From Corynebacterium choanae (GTDB lineage Bacteria > Actinomycetota > Actinomycetes > Mycobacteriales > Mycobacteriaceae), in the NCBI RefSeq assembly GCF_003813965.1, contig NZ_CP033896.1, positions 744,001-808,000 on the forward strand: a DNA stretch of 64,000 nucleotides, read 5' to 3'. The notes under the pieces were generated by a model that did no database searches, was not told the origin of the DNA, and was given only the letters and a program-made list of their open reading frames with translations. This document shows positions 1-8,476 of the stretch, in pieces (the first letter of the stretch is position 1; every line of letters starts with the position of its first letter). The translations under genes and the position numbers were made by a program.

Positions 1-747
1 ACAGATCATGAGAAATATTTTTGTGACGGCTGTAATCCGTGGGATGTGCTGAAAGTTACCAATGGGGGATTGGGGATTATTGGGGCGGTCGCTTTTGGGG
101 TGTTGTGTGTGTGGATCATGATGCGGCGGAAGGGGTTGCCGCTTGCCCCGTTGGCTGATGCGGCTGCTCCGGGGATTGTGCTGGCGCAGGGTATTGGCCG
201 GCTGGGGAACTGGTTTAACCAGGAACTTTATGGTCATCCGACGAATCTGCCGTGGGCGCTGGAGATTTATCAGCGGGTGCGTCCGGATGGTTCGTTATCC
301 ACCATGTATGGGCATTCCACCGGACAGGTGATTGCCACGGTGCATCCAACGTTTTTATATGAGCTGGTGTGCAATGTGCTGTGCTGCGTGGTGTTGATCG
401 TGCTGGATCGACGACTCACCTTGGGGCATGGGCGCGTCTTTGCGCTGTATATGGCCGGCTATGGGCTGGGACGTTTTGTGGTGGAGTCGTTCCGCGCCGA
501 CCCAGCAACACTGGTGTTTGGTCTGCGGATTAACACAATCACCTCAGCGTTGCTGGTGGTGGCAGGTTTGCTGTTGTTTGCACTGTTGCGCCGCGGGCGG
601 GAAACCCCGCTGGAGGTTACCCCACCGACGAGTCGGGCGGTGGTACAGCTGCGCAGCAGGGCGGAATCTGCTGCTGCAGCAGGTGCGGCGGCTGGTCGTC
701 GGGAGGGGCGACCAAATGATGCAGGTATTGGTGATGGTACCCCATAA
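1..747 (+). CDS. lgt: Prolipoprotein diacylglyceryl transferase, 3' part
   Basis: The gene is cut by the window edge; the reading frame is open from base 1 and no start is visible. Lgt transfers diacylglycerol from phosphatidylglycerol to the lipobox cysteine of prelipoproteins at the inner membrane. The family signature is visible: a DHEKYF segment, then an Ile/Gly-rich membrane helix, then [13 protein letters not shown], which carries conserved Arg, Asn and Glu residues of the family. Further hydrophobic helices follow, including a [12 protein letters not shown] segment. The C-terminus is a hydrophilic Arg/Ala-rich tail of about 50 residues, common in actinobacterial Lgt. It lies upstream of pyk, as I recall for C. 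glutamicum, but about 670 bases separate the two and a hairpin follows the stop, so cotranscription looks unlikely. Confidence 0.96.
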   Translation, partial: TDHEKYFCDGCNPWDVLKVTNGGLGIIGAVAFGVLCVWIMMRRKGLPLAPLADAAAPGIVLAQGIGRLGNWFNQELYGHPTNLPWALEIYQRVRPDGSLSTMYGHSTGQVIATVHPTFLYELVCNVLCCVVLIVLDRRLTLGHGRVFALYMAGYGLGRFVVESFRADPATLVFGLRINTITSALLVVAGLLLFALLRRGRETPLEVTPPTSRAVVQLRSRAESAAAAGAAAGRREGRPNDAGIGDGTP

Positions 748-775
748 GGGGTAGCGCGGATCAGGGGTACTTGTT

Positions 776-824
776 GTGGCCACCAGCCTTGCCGGTTGTT
801 CCGGTTGTGCTGGTGGCCATTTTG
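776..824 (+). terminator. Probable terminator of lgt
   Basis: A perfect 10-bp inverted repeat (TGGCCACCAG at 777-786 with CTGGTGGCCA at 810-819) is followed by TTTT and begins about 30 bases after the lgt stop. Confidence 0.7.
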
Positions 825-1417
825 TGTCGCCGGCAGGGCGGCGGGTGGGGCGGGGGTAGGAATAGCTGGCCGCAACCGGGGATGAGTGGCGCCCTGCGCG
901 GATGGGTGGGCGTTTCACTATGCGGTGCGTTGCTGTGGGGGTGAAACCCTTGGGTAGCCGTTGGTGATCTGCTTGGCCACCGCTGCCGCATCGGTCGTTG
1001 TCCTGCCAATGTTTTATCGAGGATCTTCGTTGTGCAGGCGTTCCCTCAAGGGATGCGGAAGATGCCATACCCAGGGGGCATCTGGTCGGTATGTGGCGCG
1101 AACGATTGATGCCGGGGGCGGTGTGCGGCCGGAACATGCAACCCGGCGGGCTCCGATTGGGGAGCTGAGTTGGTGGCGGGGAAGGGTTGTTGGTCGGGTG
1201 TCTGGGGCTGATGTGGGAAATGTGACGAATACCGCCAATTGTGGTGTTGTTGCTCTTTCCCACAACAAAAATGTCCGATTTCTTTTGATTGTGCCTGCTC
1301 GGGCATATGTCTGATGGGTGTTGTTCGTCACGCTTTCTGCTGCGCAGCAGCATATGGTCGCACCTTTTCGGTGGGGTGTGTGGCAAAACCCAGGGTGATA
1401 GGTCTACATTGGAAATC
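825..1417. other. Long gene-free region before pyk
   Basis: About 590 bases with no frame that looks like a real gene; the open frames on both strands have Arg/His/Pro-rich compositions typical of shadow frames. A perfect 14-bp palindrome, CTGCTGCGCAGCAG, sits at 1337-1350. The last bases hold a promoter-like -10 element directly before the pyk start. I recognise no riboswitch or RNA gene. Confidence 0.5.
1405..1410 (+). promoter_or_regulatory. -10-like TACATT before pyk (leaderless type)
   Basis: TACATT ends 7 bases before the GTG taken as the pyk start. There is no Shine-Dalgarno sequence in this short gap. This matches the arrangement expected for a leaderless transcript starting at the first coding base. 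It is inferred from spacing only. Confidence 0.45.
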
Positions 1418-3052
1418 GTGGAAAGACGAACGAAGATTGTATGTACGCTAGGTCCTGCGGTGGCAAGCAAAGAAGCCATCGTGGAACTAGTCGAATCGGG
1501 CATGGATGTTGCCCGTCTCAACATGTCGCATGGCGACTACAGCGACCATGAGCAGAACTATCAGTGGGTGCGGGAAGCCACCGACGAAACCGGACATGCG
1601 GTCGGTGTGTTGGCTGACCTGCAGGGCCCGAAAATTCGCCTGGGTCGGTTTACCGACGGGTCGACGTTCTGGGCGACCGGTGAACGGGTACGCATCACCG
1701 TAGATGACGTGCCAGGAACCCACGACCGGGTCTCCACCACCTACAAGGGATTGGCTAAGGATGCCAAACCAGGCGATCGCCTGCTCGTCGACGACGGCAA
1801 GGTTGGCCTGGTCTGTGTTGAGGTTGACGGCAACGATGTTGTGTGCGAAGTCACCGAAGGCGGTCCGGTCTCTAACAACAAGGGTGTATCCCTGCCGGGC
1901 ATGGACATCTCTGTGCCGGCGTTGAGCGAAAAAGACAAAGAAGACCTCGAATTCGCACTGAATTTGGGCGTGGACTTCATCGCCCTGTCCTTTGTGCGTT
2001 CACCAGCCGATATTGATCTCGTCCATGAAGTGATGGATCGGGTTGGTCGCCGTGTTCCGGTGATTGCCAAGCTGGAGAAGCCAGAAGCCATCGACGCCCT
2101 CGAGTCGATCATTTTGTCCTTCGACGCGATCATGGTTGCCCGTGGCGACCTTGGTGTGGAAGTTCCCCTGGAGCAGGTGCCGTTGATGCAAAAACGCGCC
2201 ATCCAGATTGCACGGGAAAACGCGAAGCCGGTGATTGTCGCCACGCAGATGCTGGATTCGATGATTGAGAACTCGCGTCCTACCCGTGCGGAAGCCTCCG
2301 ACGTGGCAAACGCGGTGCTCGACGGCGCGGATGCGGTCATGCTTTCCGGGGAAACCTCGGTTGGCCAGTGGCCACATCTCACCGTGAAGACGATGGCTCG
2401 TATCGTGCAAACTGCCGAGTCTTCCGGTGAAATTCCGCCGCTGAATCACATGCCACGCACCCGCCGTGGGGTGATTTCCTACTCGGCACGCGATATTGCG
2501 GTGAACTTAAACGCCCGCGCACTGGTGGCGTTCACCTCCTCCGGTGACACCGCGAAGCGTCTTGCCCGTCTGCACTGCCATCTGCCGCTGCTCGTGTTCA
2601 CCCCGGAACCGGCAGTCCGTTCACAGCTGGCACTCACCTGGGGCGCCGAAACCTTCCTCTGCCCAACGGTGGAAGACACCGACGACATGATGGAACAGGT
2701 CAACAAGGCACTGCTGACCATGCCCGAGTATGAAGAAGGCGATTTGATGGTCGTGGTTGCCGGTACCCCACCAGGAGTTCCCGGTAACACGAACATGATT
2801 CGTGTGCACCAGCTTGGTGAAGTGGTCAGCGCCCACTATCACGCCAAGAAATCGGAGGGCTGCTGTGGTGGTAAGAACCATGGCACCGACACCACCGCTG
2901 CGCCGGTAGCTGAGGACACTGCTGCGGCTGCACCAGCAGCAGCCAATGCGGAAGCTTCCGCGCCTTCCACCATCAGTGGCGATTTGGGCTTGAAAGACGC
3001 TGCTAAAGCCAAGCAGGGCGGCAGCTGCGGTTGCGGCTGCAAATCGAAGTAA
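1418..3052 (+). CDS. pyk: Pyruvate kinase with an extra Cys-rich C-terminal tail
   Basis: Converts phosphoenolpyruvate and ADP to pyruvate and ATP, the last step of glycolysis. The GTG start gives VERRTKIVCTLGPA, the usual N-terminus; an in-frame TTG at 1409 is the alternative. Family motifs include LNMSHGDYSDH, the substrate-binding IAKLEKPEA, ARGDLGVEVP, and the metal/phosphate region ATQMLDSMI. The allosteric C-domain ends with NMIRVHQLGEVV at about residue 470, where ordinary enzymes of about 475 residues stop. Here 74 residues follow: a His/Cys start with a CC pair near 482-483, an Ala/Pro/Thr-rich linker, and a final CGCGC at about 537-541. The total is 544 residues. The tail is in frame with ordinary codon usage, so it looks genuine. 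A strong hairpin follows the gene. Confidence 0.96.
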   Translation: MERRTKIVCTLGPAVASKEAIVELVESGMDVARLNMSHGDYSDHEQNYQWVREATDETGHAVGVLADLQGPKIRLGRFTDGSTFWATGERVRITVDDVPGTHDRVSTTYKGLAKDAKPGDRLLVDDGKVGLVCVEVDGNDVVCEVTEGGPVSNNKGVSLPGMDISVPALSEKDKEDLEFALNLGVDFIALSFVRSPADIDLVHEVMDRVGRRVPVIAKLEKPEAIDALESIILSFDAIMVARGDLGVEVPLEQVPLMQKRAIQIARENAKPVIVATQMLDSMIENSRPTRAEASDVANAVLDGADAVMLSGETSVGQWPHLTVKTMARIVQTAESSGEIPPLNHMPRTRRGVISYSARDIAVNLNARALVAFTSSGDTAKRLARLHCHLPLLVFTPEPAVRSQLALTWGAETFLCPTVEDTDDMMEQVNKALLTMPEYEEGDLMVVVAGTPPGVPGNTNMIRVHQLGEVVSAHYHAKKSEGCCGGKNHGTDTTAAPVAEDTAAAAPAAANAEASAPSTISGDLGLKDAAKAKQGGSCGCGCKSK

Positions 3053-3175
3053 TAAGTCCTCAATCCGGATGCTGGCTGCGTCGGAAACGATGAGCAGCCA
3101 ATAATGGCCAAGCCACGGTGATCCGCAGGACACAAGGATCATCGTGGTTGCACTTCGGCACCGGATGGTTTTGCT

Positions 3176-3215
3176 GTGATGCCACCGGCACCAACTTGGT
3201 TGCCGGTGGCATCAC
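3176..3215. terminator. Hairpin downstream of pyk
   Basis: A perfect 15-bp stem, GTGATGCCACCGGCA with its complement at 3201-3215, has a 10-base loop. It lies 124 bases after the pyk stop and has no clear T-run. It could end pyk from the left or the minus-strand amidohydrolase from the right. Confidence 0.6.
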
Positions 3216-3490
3216 GCTATTGTGCAGCCTCCACTGCCCTCCCTAAGGCAACCTGGCGGACACAGGAACTCGCTGCGCGGCGGAATACTGTGCCCACTGT
3301 GCTGGGATTGCCGTGGTCACCAAGCTTCCCTGGCAGGATCGGATGAGACCGGCCAAAGCAAGACAACGCCATCGCTAGATGCCAAAGCGCCACCTGTCCG
3401 CAAAACGCTAAATCTTCACGACGGCATGAAAGTCCTCTGGGGGGGGGGACAACTGTGCGGCACATCGTTTCGCGAACGTAGTCTGTTGTG
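3216..3490. other. Convergent spacer with a G10 run
   Basis: The region lies between convergent pyk and the amidohydrolase gene. It contains a run of ten G at about 3439-3448, a candidate slippage site, and no gene that I can support. Confidence 0.4.
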
Positions 3491-4762
3491 CTATTGCGGA
3501 TTGGCGACATAGGTGAGGATGGCGGCTGCTGCCGCCTGGGTACAGGCCTGCACACTCGGCTCATAATCGGGTAAAAACGTTCCCATATGATTTCCCGGAA
3601 TCACCTGCTCAAGCTGACCTTGGGCGGCCGCCGCATGCCACTGTGGCCGGGGGGTAACCCCCACCGTCCAAAACAGATACGGCGCCCCAAAAGCCTGCGG
3701 AATAAAGGGGAAATCTTCGCTGGCAGTCCACCGGGTCGCAGTTACCGAATCTTGGCCAAACAACGCATCAAATACCGGCCGAACCGCACTGAAGACGGTT
3801 TCATCATTGTCGGTAAGTTCCCCATGGGCGAACCAGGAAAACGTGGGCTCCTGCACACATCCAGAGGCGACACATTCCGCCCGCACCACCCGCTCAATAG
3901 CGGCATACACGGTGGCCTTGACCGCGTCATCGTAAAACCGACAGTTCAACGTCAACGTAGCCGTGCCGGGAATAGTGTTATTCGTGTGCCCCGACTGGAG
4001 GGTGCCGACACTGATGACAGCAAAATCTTCCGGGGAAATCTCCCGGGCAACGATAGTTTGCAGCCGCAGAATGATCATCGCCGCCACCACGGTCGGATCA
4101 ATGGAATGATGCGGCATTGAACCATGCGCCGACTGGCCAAAAATCGTAATCGTCACCGAATCGCAGGCAGCCAACGCCGCCCCTGGCATGGTCATCACCT
4201 GACCGGCAGGTCCTGGCACAATATGTTGGCCAAGGCACACATCAGGGGCGGGGATGATGTCCTGCAAACCGTCGGCCACCATCGCTGCCGCCCCGGTAGA
4301 GTCCTCTTCGGCGGGTTGAAACAGCATGACCACTGTGCCATGCCAATCGGCGCGATGCTCGTCGAGGATAGCGCACGCCCCCAATGCCGCGGTGGTGTGC
4401 ATGTCGTGGCCACAGGCATGCATCACTTTTGTGGGATTACCATCCTTGCCGATCGCCACTTCTTGGGAAGCAAACGGCACCCCGGTGATCTCTTCGACGG
4501 GCAGTCCATCAAAGTCGGCGCGAAACAGTACTGTTGGACCTTTACCGTTGCGGAACACTGCAACGAGACCGTGGCCGCCGATATTGCGGGTTATCTCGCA
4601 ATCAAACCGTTCCAAATATTCCGCGATCGTTGCCGCTGTGTTTGCCTCCTGCCCGGAAAGCTCCGGATGGGCATGCAACCACTGATAGCAAGCCTGTTGG
4701 AACGACAGATCTGCCCGATGATGCTGCACCAGCTCTGCAACGTGTGTCCTGCGTGTGTGCAC
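3491..4762 (-). CDS. M20-family metal-dependent amidohydrolase/peptidase
   Basis: Probable cytosolic hydrolase of N-acyl amino acids or similar amides, in the M20D (IAA-amino acid hydrolase/AmhX/HipO-like) group. Visible motifs in order are LHAHPELSGQE, the metal-binding HACGHDMHT, LFQPAEEDSTGAAAMV with the catalytic/metal Glu pair, LGQHIVPGPAG, a dimerisation-domain stretch with FGQSAHGSMPH, and a final RWTASEDFPF. The frame stays open to 4825, but that start would be a TTG. The GTG at 4762 has AGAGGG about 10 bases upstream and gives 423 residues, closer to the family length. The substrate cannot be read from sequence. The gene stands alone, with a hairpin separating it from the permease gene upstream on the same strand. 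Confidence 0.85.
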   Translation of the reverse strand: MHTRRTHVAELVQHHRADLSFQQACYQWLHAHPELSGQEANTAATIAEYLERFDCEITRNIGGHGLVAVFRNGKGPTVLFRADFDGLPVEEITGVPFASQEVAIGKDGNPTKVMHACGHDMHTTAALGACAILDEHRADWHGTVVMLFQPAEEDSTGAAAMVADGLQDIIPAPDVCLGQHIVPGPAGQVMTMPGAALAACDSVTITIFGQSAHGSMPHHSIDPTVVAAMIILRLQTIVAREISPEDFAVISVGTLQSGHTNNTIPGTATLTLNCRFYDDAVKATVYAAIERVVRAECVASGCVQEPTFSWFAHGELTDNDETVFSAVRPVFDALFGQDSVTATRWTASEDFPFIPQAFGAPYLFWTVGVTPRPQWHAAAAQGQLEQVIPGNHMGTFLPDYEPSVQACTQAAAAAILTYVANPQ

Positions 4763-5072
4763 CTTGCACCGTCCCTCTTCTTTGACAACAATATGCTGCC
4801 CCGCATGCCGAGCAACAGCAAACAATGGGCAATAATCCCTCTGGCTAGAACACTTCTACCTACCAGCTAGACACCTCATCTGCGGCAAACAACTGGCGTA
4901 TCAGGTATCTGCTGCACACCCCACAGGTGTGAGGGAGGCTAGTGTCGCCGAACAACCAGTGTAGTGGGGTGGCACACAATTCGGTGGCCTGCCGGCAAAC
5001 TTTTCCGAACCTGCCAGGATGCGTGCTATTTCAAGCAGCGGGAAAAGCAACGACAGTGCGCGAAATATGCAA

Positions 5073-5128
5073 ACACCTCAGGTGAGCGCCCAATATTGGG
5101 CACATGCCTGCAGGGGCACCTGAGGTGT
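5073..5128 (-). terminator. Nested inverted repeat after the NCS2 permease gene
   Basis: The outer arms ACACCTCAGGTG (5073-5084) and CACCTGAGGTGT (5117-5128) are perfect complements. Inside lies a second perfect palindrome, GCCCAATATTGGGC (5088-5101). Read on the minus strand it follows the permease stop by about 80 bases and ends in GTTTG, so it may terminate that gene, though the T-run is short. The rest of the 4763-5205 spacer shows no gene. Confidence 0.5.
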
Positions 5129-5205
5129 AACAGTGTGGGTTGTCGATTGCCTGCTGCAAGCAAACACCCTATTGGGCAAATGGCAGCAGCAGCGGCTTGT
5201 TTCGG

Positions 5206-6729
5206 CTAGCTGCTGCGGGATGCTGGATCGTTCTTATACATCGAGGCATCCGCATAGGCAGTGTCGGCTGTTGCCAGCTCACGGCCAGCATTCGCCGGCA
5301 CCCGACGGGTACCGAAGAAGAACAAGTTGAGCAAGATGGCAGCCAATGCACCGGTGGTAATACCGGAGTTGAACATAGTCGTAAACCAGCTTGGGAACTC
5401 CTGGAATAGGTCGGGATACATCACCGGCAGCAGACCGATCGTCACTGAAACGGCGATAACGATGAGCGAGTTTTCATTGATTTCCAGCTTCGACAAGGTT
5501 TTCATGCCACTGGCGGCAATCATGCCGAACAAGGCGCCGGTTGCCCCACCGAGCACAGGTGTGGGAATAGCGGCAATGACCGCCCCCAGCTTGGGCAGCA
5601 ACCCTAAGAGAATCAAAATTGCGCCACATCCAGCGACAACATAGCGGGAACGCACCCGGCTCATCGCAAGCAGCCCAATATTTTGGGCAAACGCCGTGTA
5701 AGGGAAGGTATTAAACACTCCGCCGAGCATGGTAGAAAAACCATCCGCCCGTAGCCCATCAGCAATCTGCTGCGGGGTGGTTTTCTTCTCCACGATTTCC
5801 CCGGCGGCAAGGAAGTCACCGGTTGCCTCCACGAGGGTGACAAGAGCAACGAGAATCAGAGCAATCACCGCAGACGGCGGGAACTCTGGCAAACCGAAAT
5901 GGAATGGGGTTGCCACACCCAGCCACTGTTCGTCAGCTACCCCGGACAAATCCACTTTGCCGGCGAACGCAGCCACAATCGTGCCCACCAGCAGTCCGAT
6001 GAGCACCGAAGTTCGAGCCATCGCCGGTGGCGCGAACCGTTCCACAACCAACACCACTGCGAGCGTGAAAAATCCGAGCGCAATATTGCTCATCGAACCG
6101 GCATCGGGCGCGTTGCCGCCGGCAATATTCGAGGCAGCCACCGGGATGAGCGACAGCCCAACAATAGTGATCAAGGTGCCGGTGACCAGCGGTGGAAACA
6201 TCCACAGAATCCGGGCAAAAATGGGGGCCATCAGCATCATGAACAACCCGCACGCAAGTACGGAGCCATAGATTGCTGCTGGCCCATAATTTTGGCCGAT
6301 GATAATCATCGGCGGCACTGCCGTGAACGTACAGCCCTGCACAATTGGCAGGCGGGCTCCGAAACGCCAAAAGCCCACACATTGCAAAATAGTGGCGATA
6401 CCTGCCACGAGAAGATCGGCGGTAATCAAATACGGCAAATCACTGGGCTGCATTTGACCGGCTTGAATCATAGCCCCGCCAAGAACTAGCGGCACAGCTA
6501 CCGCACCTGCATACATGGCAAGCACATGCTGAAAGGCCATTGGCCATAACACTTTCCCGGGTGGAATCTGATCCACCGGGCTCACTGACGATTGATCGGC
6601 GCGTTGCGCGGTTGCTTCTGACACGATTTCCTTCACACGCGGCGGAGCCCCCACCGGGATCTCCGAAGAATCAATATTTTGGCTGGTAGAAAACTCTGGG
6701 AACCGCAAGGCGCCCCGATACTGCACCAT
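5206..6729 (-). CDS. NCS2-family nucleobase (xanthine/uric acid/uracil type) permease
   Basis: Integral membrane symporter that imports a purine or pyrimidine base with a cation. A hydrophilic N-terminus of about 60 residues is followed by PMAFQHVLAMYAGAVAVPL, the typical first helix of NCS2 carriers. Later come QCVGFWRFGARLPIVQGCTF, the Q-box-like region LVALVTLVEATGDFLA, and NTFPYTAFAQNIGLL. About 12-14 hydrophobic segments are present in 507 residues. The pattern is nearest to xanthine/urate transporters of the PbuX/UacT kind, but I cannot separate the substrates. The ATG at 6729 was chosen; the frame extends 10 codons to a TTG, and a GGAGGTG lies about 18 bases upstream of the ATG, a little far. 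It is followed on the same strand by the M20 hydrolase gene across a hairpin. Confidence 0.9.
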   Translation of the reverse strand: MVQYRGALRFPEFSTSQNIDSSEIPVGAPPRVKEIVSEATAQRADQSSVSPVDQIPPGKVLWPMAFQHVLAMYAGAVAVPLVLGGAMIQAGQMQPSDLPYLITADLLVAGIATILQCVGFWRFGARLPIVQGCTFTAVPPMIIIGQNYGPAAIYGSVLACGLFMMLMAPIFARILWMFPPLVTGTLITIVGLSLIPVAASNIAGGNAPDAGSMSNIALGFFTLAVVLVVERFAPPAMARTSVLIGLLVGTIVAAFAGKVDLSGVADEQWLGVATPFHFGLPEFPPSAVIALILVALVTLVEATGDFLAAGEIVEKKTTPQQIADGLRADGFSTMLGGVFNTFPYTAFAQNIGLLAMSRVRSRYVVAGCGAILILLGLLPKLGAVIAAIPTPVLGGATGALFGMIAASGMKTLSKLEINENSLIVIAVSVTIGLLPVMYPDLFQEFPSWFTTMFNSGITTGALAAILLNLFFFGTRRVPANAGRELATADTAYADASMYKNDPASRSS

Positions 6730-7087
6730 CACTTCTGGTCGAGTGTCACCTCCCCGCAAGAAAGGGGGCGGGACTCACGGGCACACCCTTTGCGCCAACT
6801 TAGCGCTGCGGAATCAACCCACCACCTTGCAACATAACAATGATTTCAGCAGCAGTGCAGTACCACCCAAGAAGTATTGACCGGGGAACAGCGAAAAACC
6901 AATTCCGGCACCAGCAGTGCCACCCGTTCGGGCAAACAGCAAGCAATATTGCTCAAGCCACAGCTAAAAACAGCCGACTGTGCCCACCTGGCACAACGCT
7001 AAACAAGCAGCCGAACACACCAACCGCATAACCAAGTTATCCAGACTCGCCAGATTCCTTGCATGACGCAGCCCTCGCATAGCAAAA
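6730..7087. other. Spacer before the permease gene
   Basis: About 360 bases between the minus-strand permease and the terminator of the next minus-strand gene. It is rich in A and C on the plus strand. I see no gene and no purine-riboswitch-like pattern that I can support. Confidence 0.4.
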
Positions 7088-7123
7088 CCCGGTGAACCGC
7101 TACACAAGGAGCGATTCACCGGG
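7088..7123 (-). terminator. Rho-independent terminator of the MmeI-like gene
   Basis: On the minus strand CCCGGTGAATCGCT pairs with AGCGGTTCACCGGG (one internal mismatch) and is followed by TTTTG. It lies 68 bases after the stop of the 7192-7701 gene. Confidence 0.8.
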
Positions 7124-7191
7124 TCGGGATCGCGACCAACTAACTCAACGCCGTTGGTGAACCCAACGTCGAGTCGTTGAAGGAAGAAGTC

Positions 7192-7701
7192 TTACTCTTC
7201 TTCCTCGTCGTCTTCGTCTTCAACCTCAACTTCGGCGAACAGGAAGAAGTCCTCGACACGGTCGGGAAGCTCGGTAACCGGGAACGTTTCAGTCTCAGAG
7301 TCGTCAGCCAAAGACAGCTTGCAGATATTAGCGAAGTCAGTGACGACCACCAGGCTTGGGTTGTCGGCGCTTTCTGGAATATCTACGAGCAGGGAGTTCA
7401 ACGATTCGACGAGATCGGTACCTGGTTCTACAGCACGGCCGATCACCTTTGCTGGCCAGAGAATATCTACCGGATTCTCCAGGCCGGAGGAATTTAACGA
7501 TGCAGCTTCGTCAATAGCAGTTTGCAGATCTTCATCACTGACGTTGTAGCAGCTCAGCAGGCCGGTGAAGAACTGGCGACGATCAACTTCGGTGCTCTCG
7601 TTTTCAGCATCGAAGGTGTCTGCCCGTCCAGCCCACAATTGGGAGAAGTCCATCAGACGCAGTGCCGCAGCTTCTTTATCAGTGGTGTATTCAATACTCA
7701 T
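7192..7701 (-). CDS. Stand-alone protein like the N-terminal domain of MmeI/type IIL methylase-nucleases
   Basis: A 169-residue protein. Residues 15-60 (FSQLWAGR ... FFTGLLSCYNV), 77-100 (ENPVDILWPAKVIGRAVEPGTDL) and 115-155 (PSLVVVTDFANICKLSL ... FPVTELPDRVEDFFLF) match, from memory, the conserved N-terminal domain of MmeI-like type IIL restriction-modification enzymes (pattern: FW..FF.vFGI, iDLfWPg.LLvEhKS.G, yvlvsDF..f.LydL). In true enzymes the middle segment carries the PD-ExK nuclease site. Here Asp79 remains but the ExK position reads GRAV, so cleavage looks impossible. No helicase-like, methylase or recognition domain follows; the protein ends in a tail of about 12 acidic residues. 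A TACACT box ends 7 bases before the ATG, suggesting a leaderless mRNA. It could be a domesticated domain or a deletion remnant; the intact frame and its own terminator favour a functional gene. Confidence 0.75.
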   Translation of the reverse strand: MSIEYTTDKEAAALRLMDFSQLWAGRADTFDAENESTEVDRRQFFTGLLSCYNVSDEDLQTAIDEAASLNSSGLENPVDILWPAKVIGRAVEPGTDLVESLNSLLVDIPESADNPSLVVVTDFANICKLSLADDSETETFPVTELPDRVEDFFLFAEVEVEDEDDEEEE

Positions 7702-7708
7702 GACCGCC

Positions 7709-7714
7709 AGTGTA
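7709..7714 (-). promoter_or_regulatory. -10-like TACACT before the MmeI-like gene
   Basis: On the minus strand TACACT is followed by 7 bases and then the ATG at 7701, without a ribosome binding site. This fits a leaderless transcript. Confidence 0.45.
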
Positions 7715-7998
7715 CCGATATTGCTCTTCGTATGTTGCTTGGCTCACATCGGCTGGTGGGTGCTCGGAGCTAAACAGTGTCTTGTTCGGGCAATTGAACT
7801 GGGGGAGTGGGCGCAACTGCTAGGAGAAACTGTGCGCATCCTAACAGTGGGTGACGGGGGCATGGGCTGCGAATAGCCAGGCGCACTGTACGGGTAAATC
7901 TCGAAATGCTTTATTCCTCTCACACGGTAAGAAGCCGCCGACATTGTGCAAACCCTGGTGCTGGCCCACCGAGCCTGGTCTCGTTGACAGACCAACAA

Positions 7999-8310
7999 TC
8001 AACACGCCGATGGTAGAGACGCCGGGTCGTCGAATAATACGAGGGTCGTCAACAACACCAACTCGTAGAACAAGAAAATATTGCAAATCCTAGCCCGCCA
8101 ATTGTCCGCTGAGACCGTCTCAAGAAGTTCGGGTGCCGGGGCTGTACCACCCTGTTGCGCTCCACGTCCCGGTGGAACCGCACTTACGCAGTCTTCACAA
8201 GCGAGGATTGCGCAGAGGCTATTCACGATCTGACCGAGCACGAATAAGGCAAGGAAATAACGCAAGATCCAGAGCCGAACGGTACCGGAGGTTGGCAACA
8301 GACGCTGCAT
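7999..8310 (-). CDS. Weakly supported small membrane protein or gene remnant
   Basis: A 103-residue open frame with two hydrophobic stretches (IWILRYFLALFVLGQIV-like near the start and FLFYELVLLTTLVLF near the end) and a polar Pro/Gly/Thr segment between. I do not recognise a family. There is no good ribosome binding site, and the frame stops abruptly after the second helix. It may be a decayed gene or a chance open frame; it is listed because the spacer is otherwise empty and its codon choice is not obviously random. Confidence 0.2.
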   Translation of the reverse strand: MQRLLPTSGTVRLWILRYFLALFVLGQIVNSLCAILACEDCVSAVPPGRGAQQGGTAPAPELLETVSADNWRARICNIFLFYELVLLTTLVLFDDPASLPSAC

Positions 8311-8447
8311 GAGTTCTCGCAGCCCGCTACAAACCTCACCGCAATAGGCATGGAGAGGTGAGGGAGGTGCCTGGGGGCAAGGTTCCTACCAGCTTCCTAC
8401 GCCTATATGATGCAAAGTGCACGCAAAGTATCGTCAAAAAATAGCCT

Positions 8448-8476
8448 TTTACCTGGCGATTTGTGAACGCTAGGTT
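8448..8476 (+). promoter_or_regulatory. Possible rrn operon promoter
   Basis: TTTACC and TAGGTT are separated by exactly 17 bases, about 730 bases before 16S and close to the point where the sequence turns rRNA-spacer-like. Other promoters nearer 16S are likely but not clearly readable. Confidence 0.3.

Noticed and set aside
544..1524. 326-codon minus-strand open frame between lgt and pyk
   Set aside because: It overlaps the ends of both genes, is Arg/Pro/His/Ser-rich without domain pattern and has no ribosome binding site.
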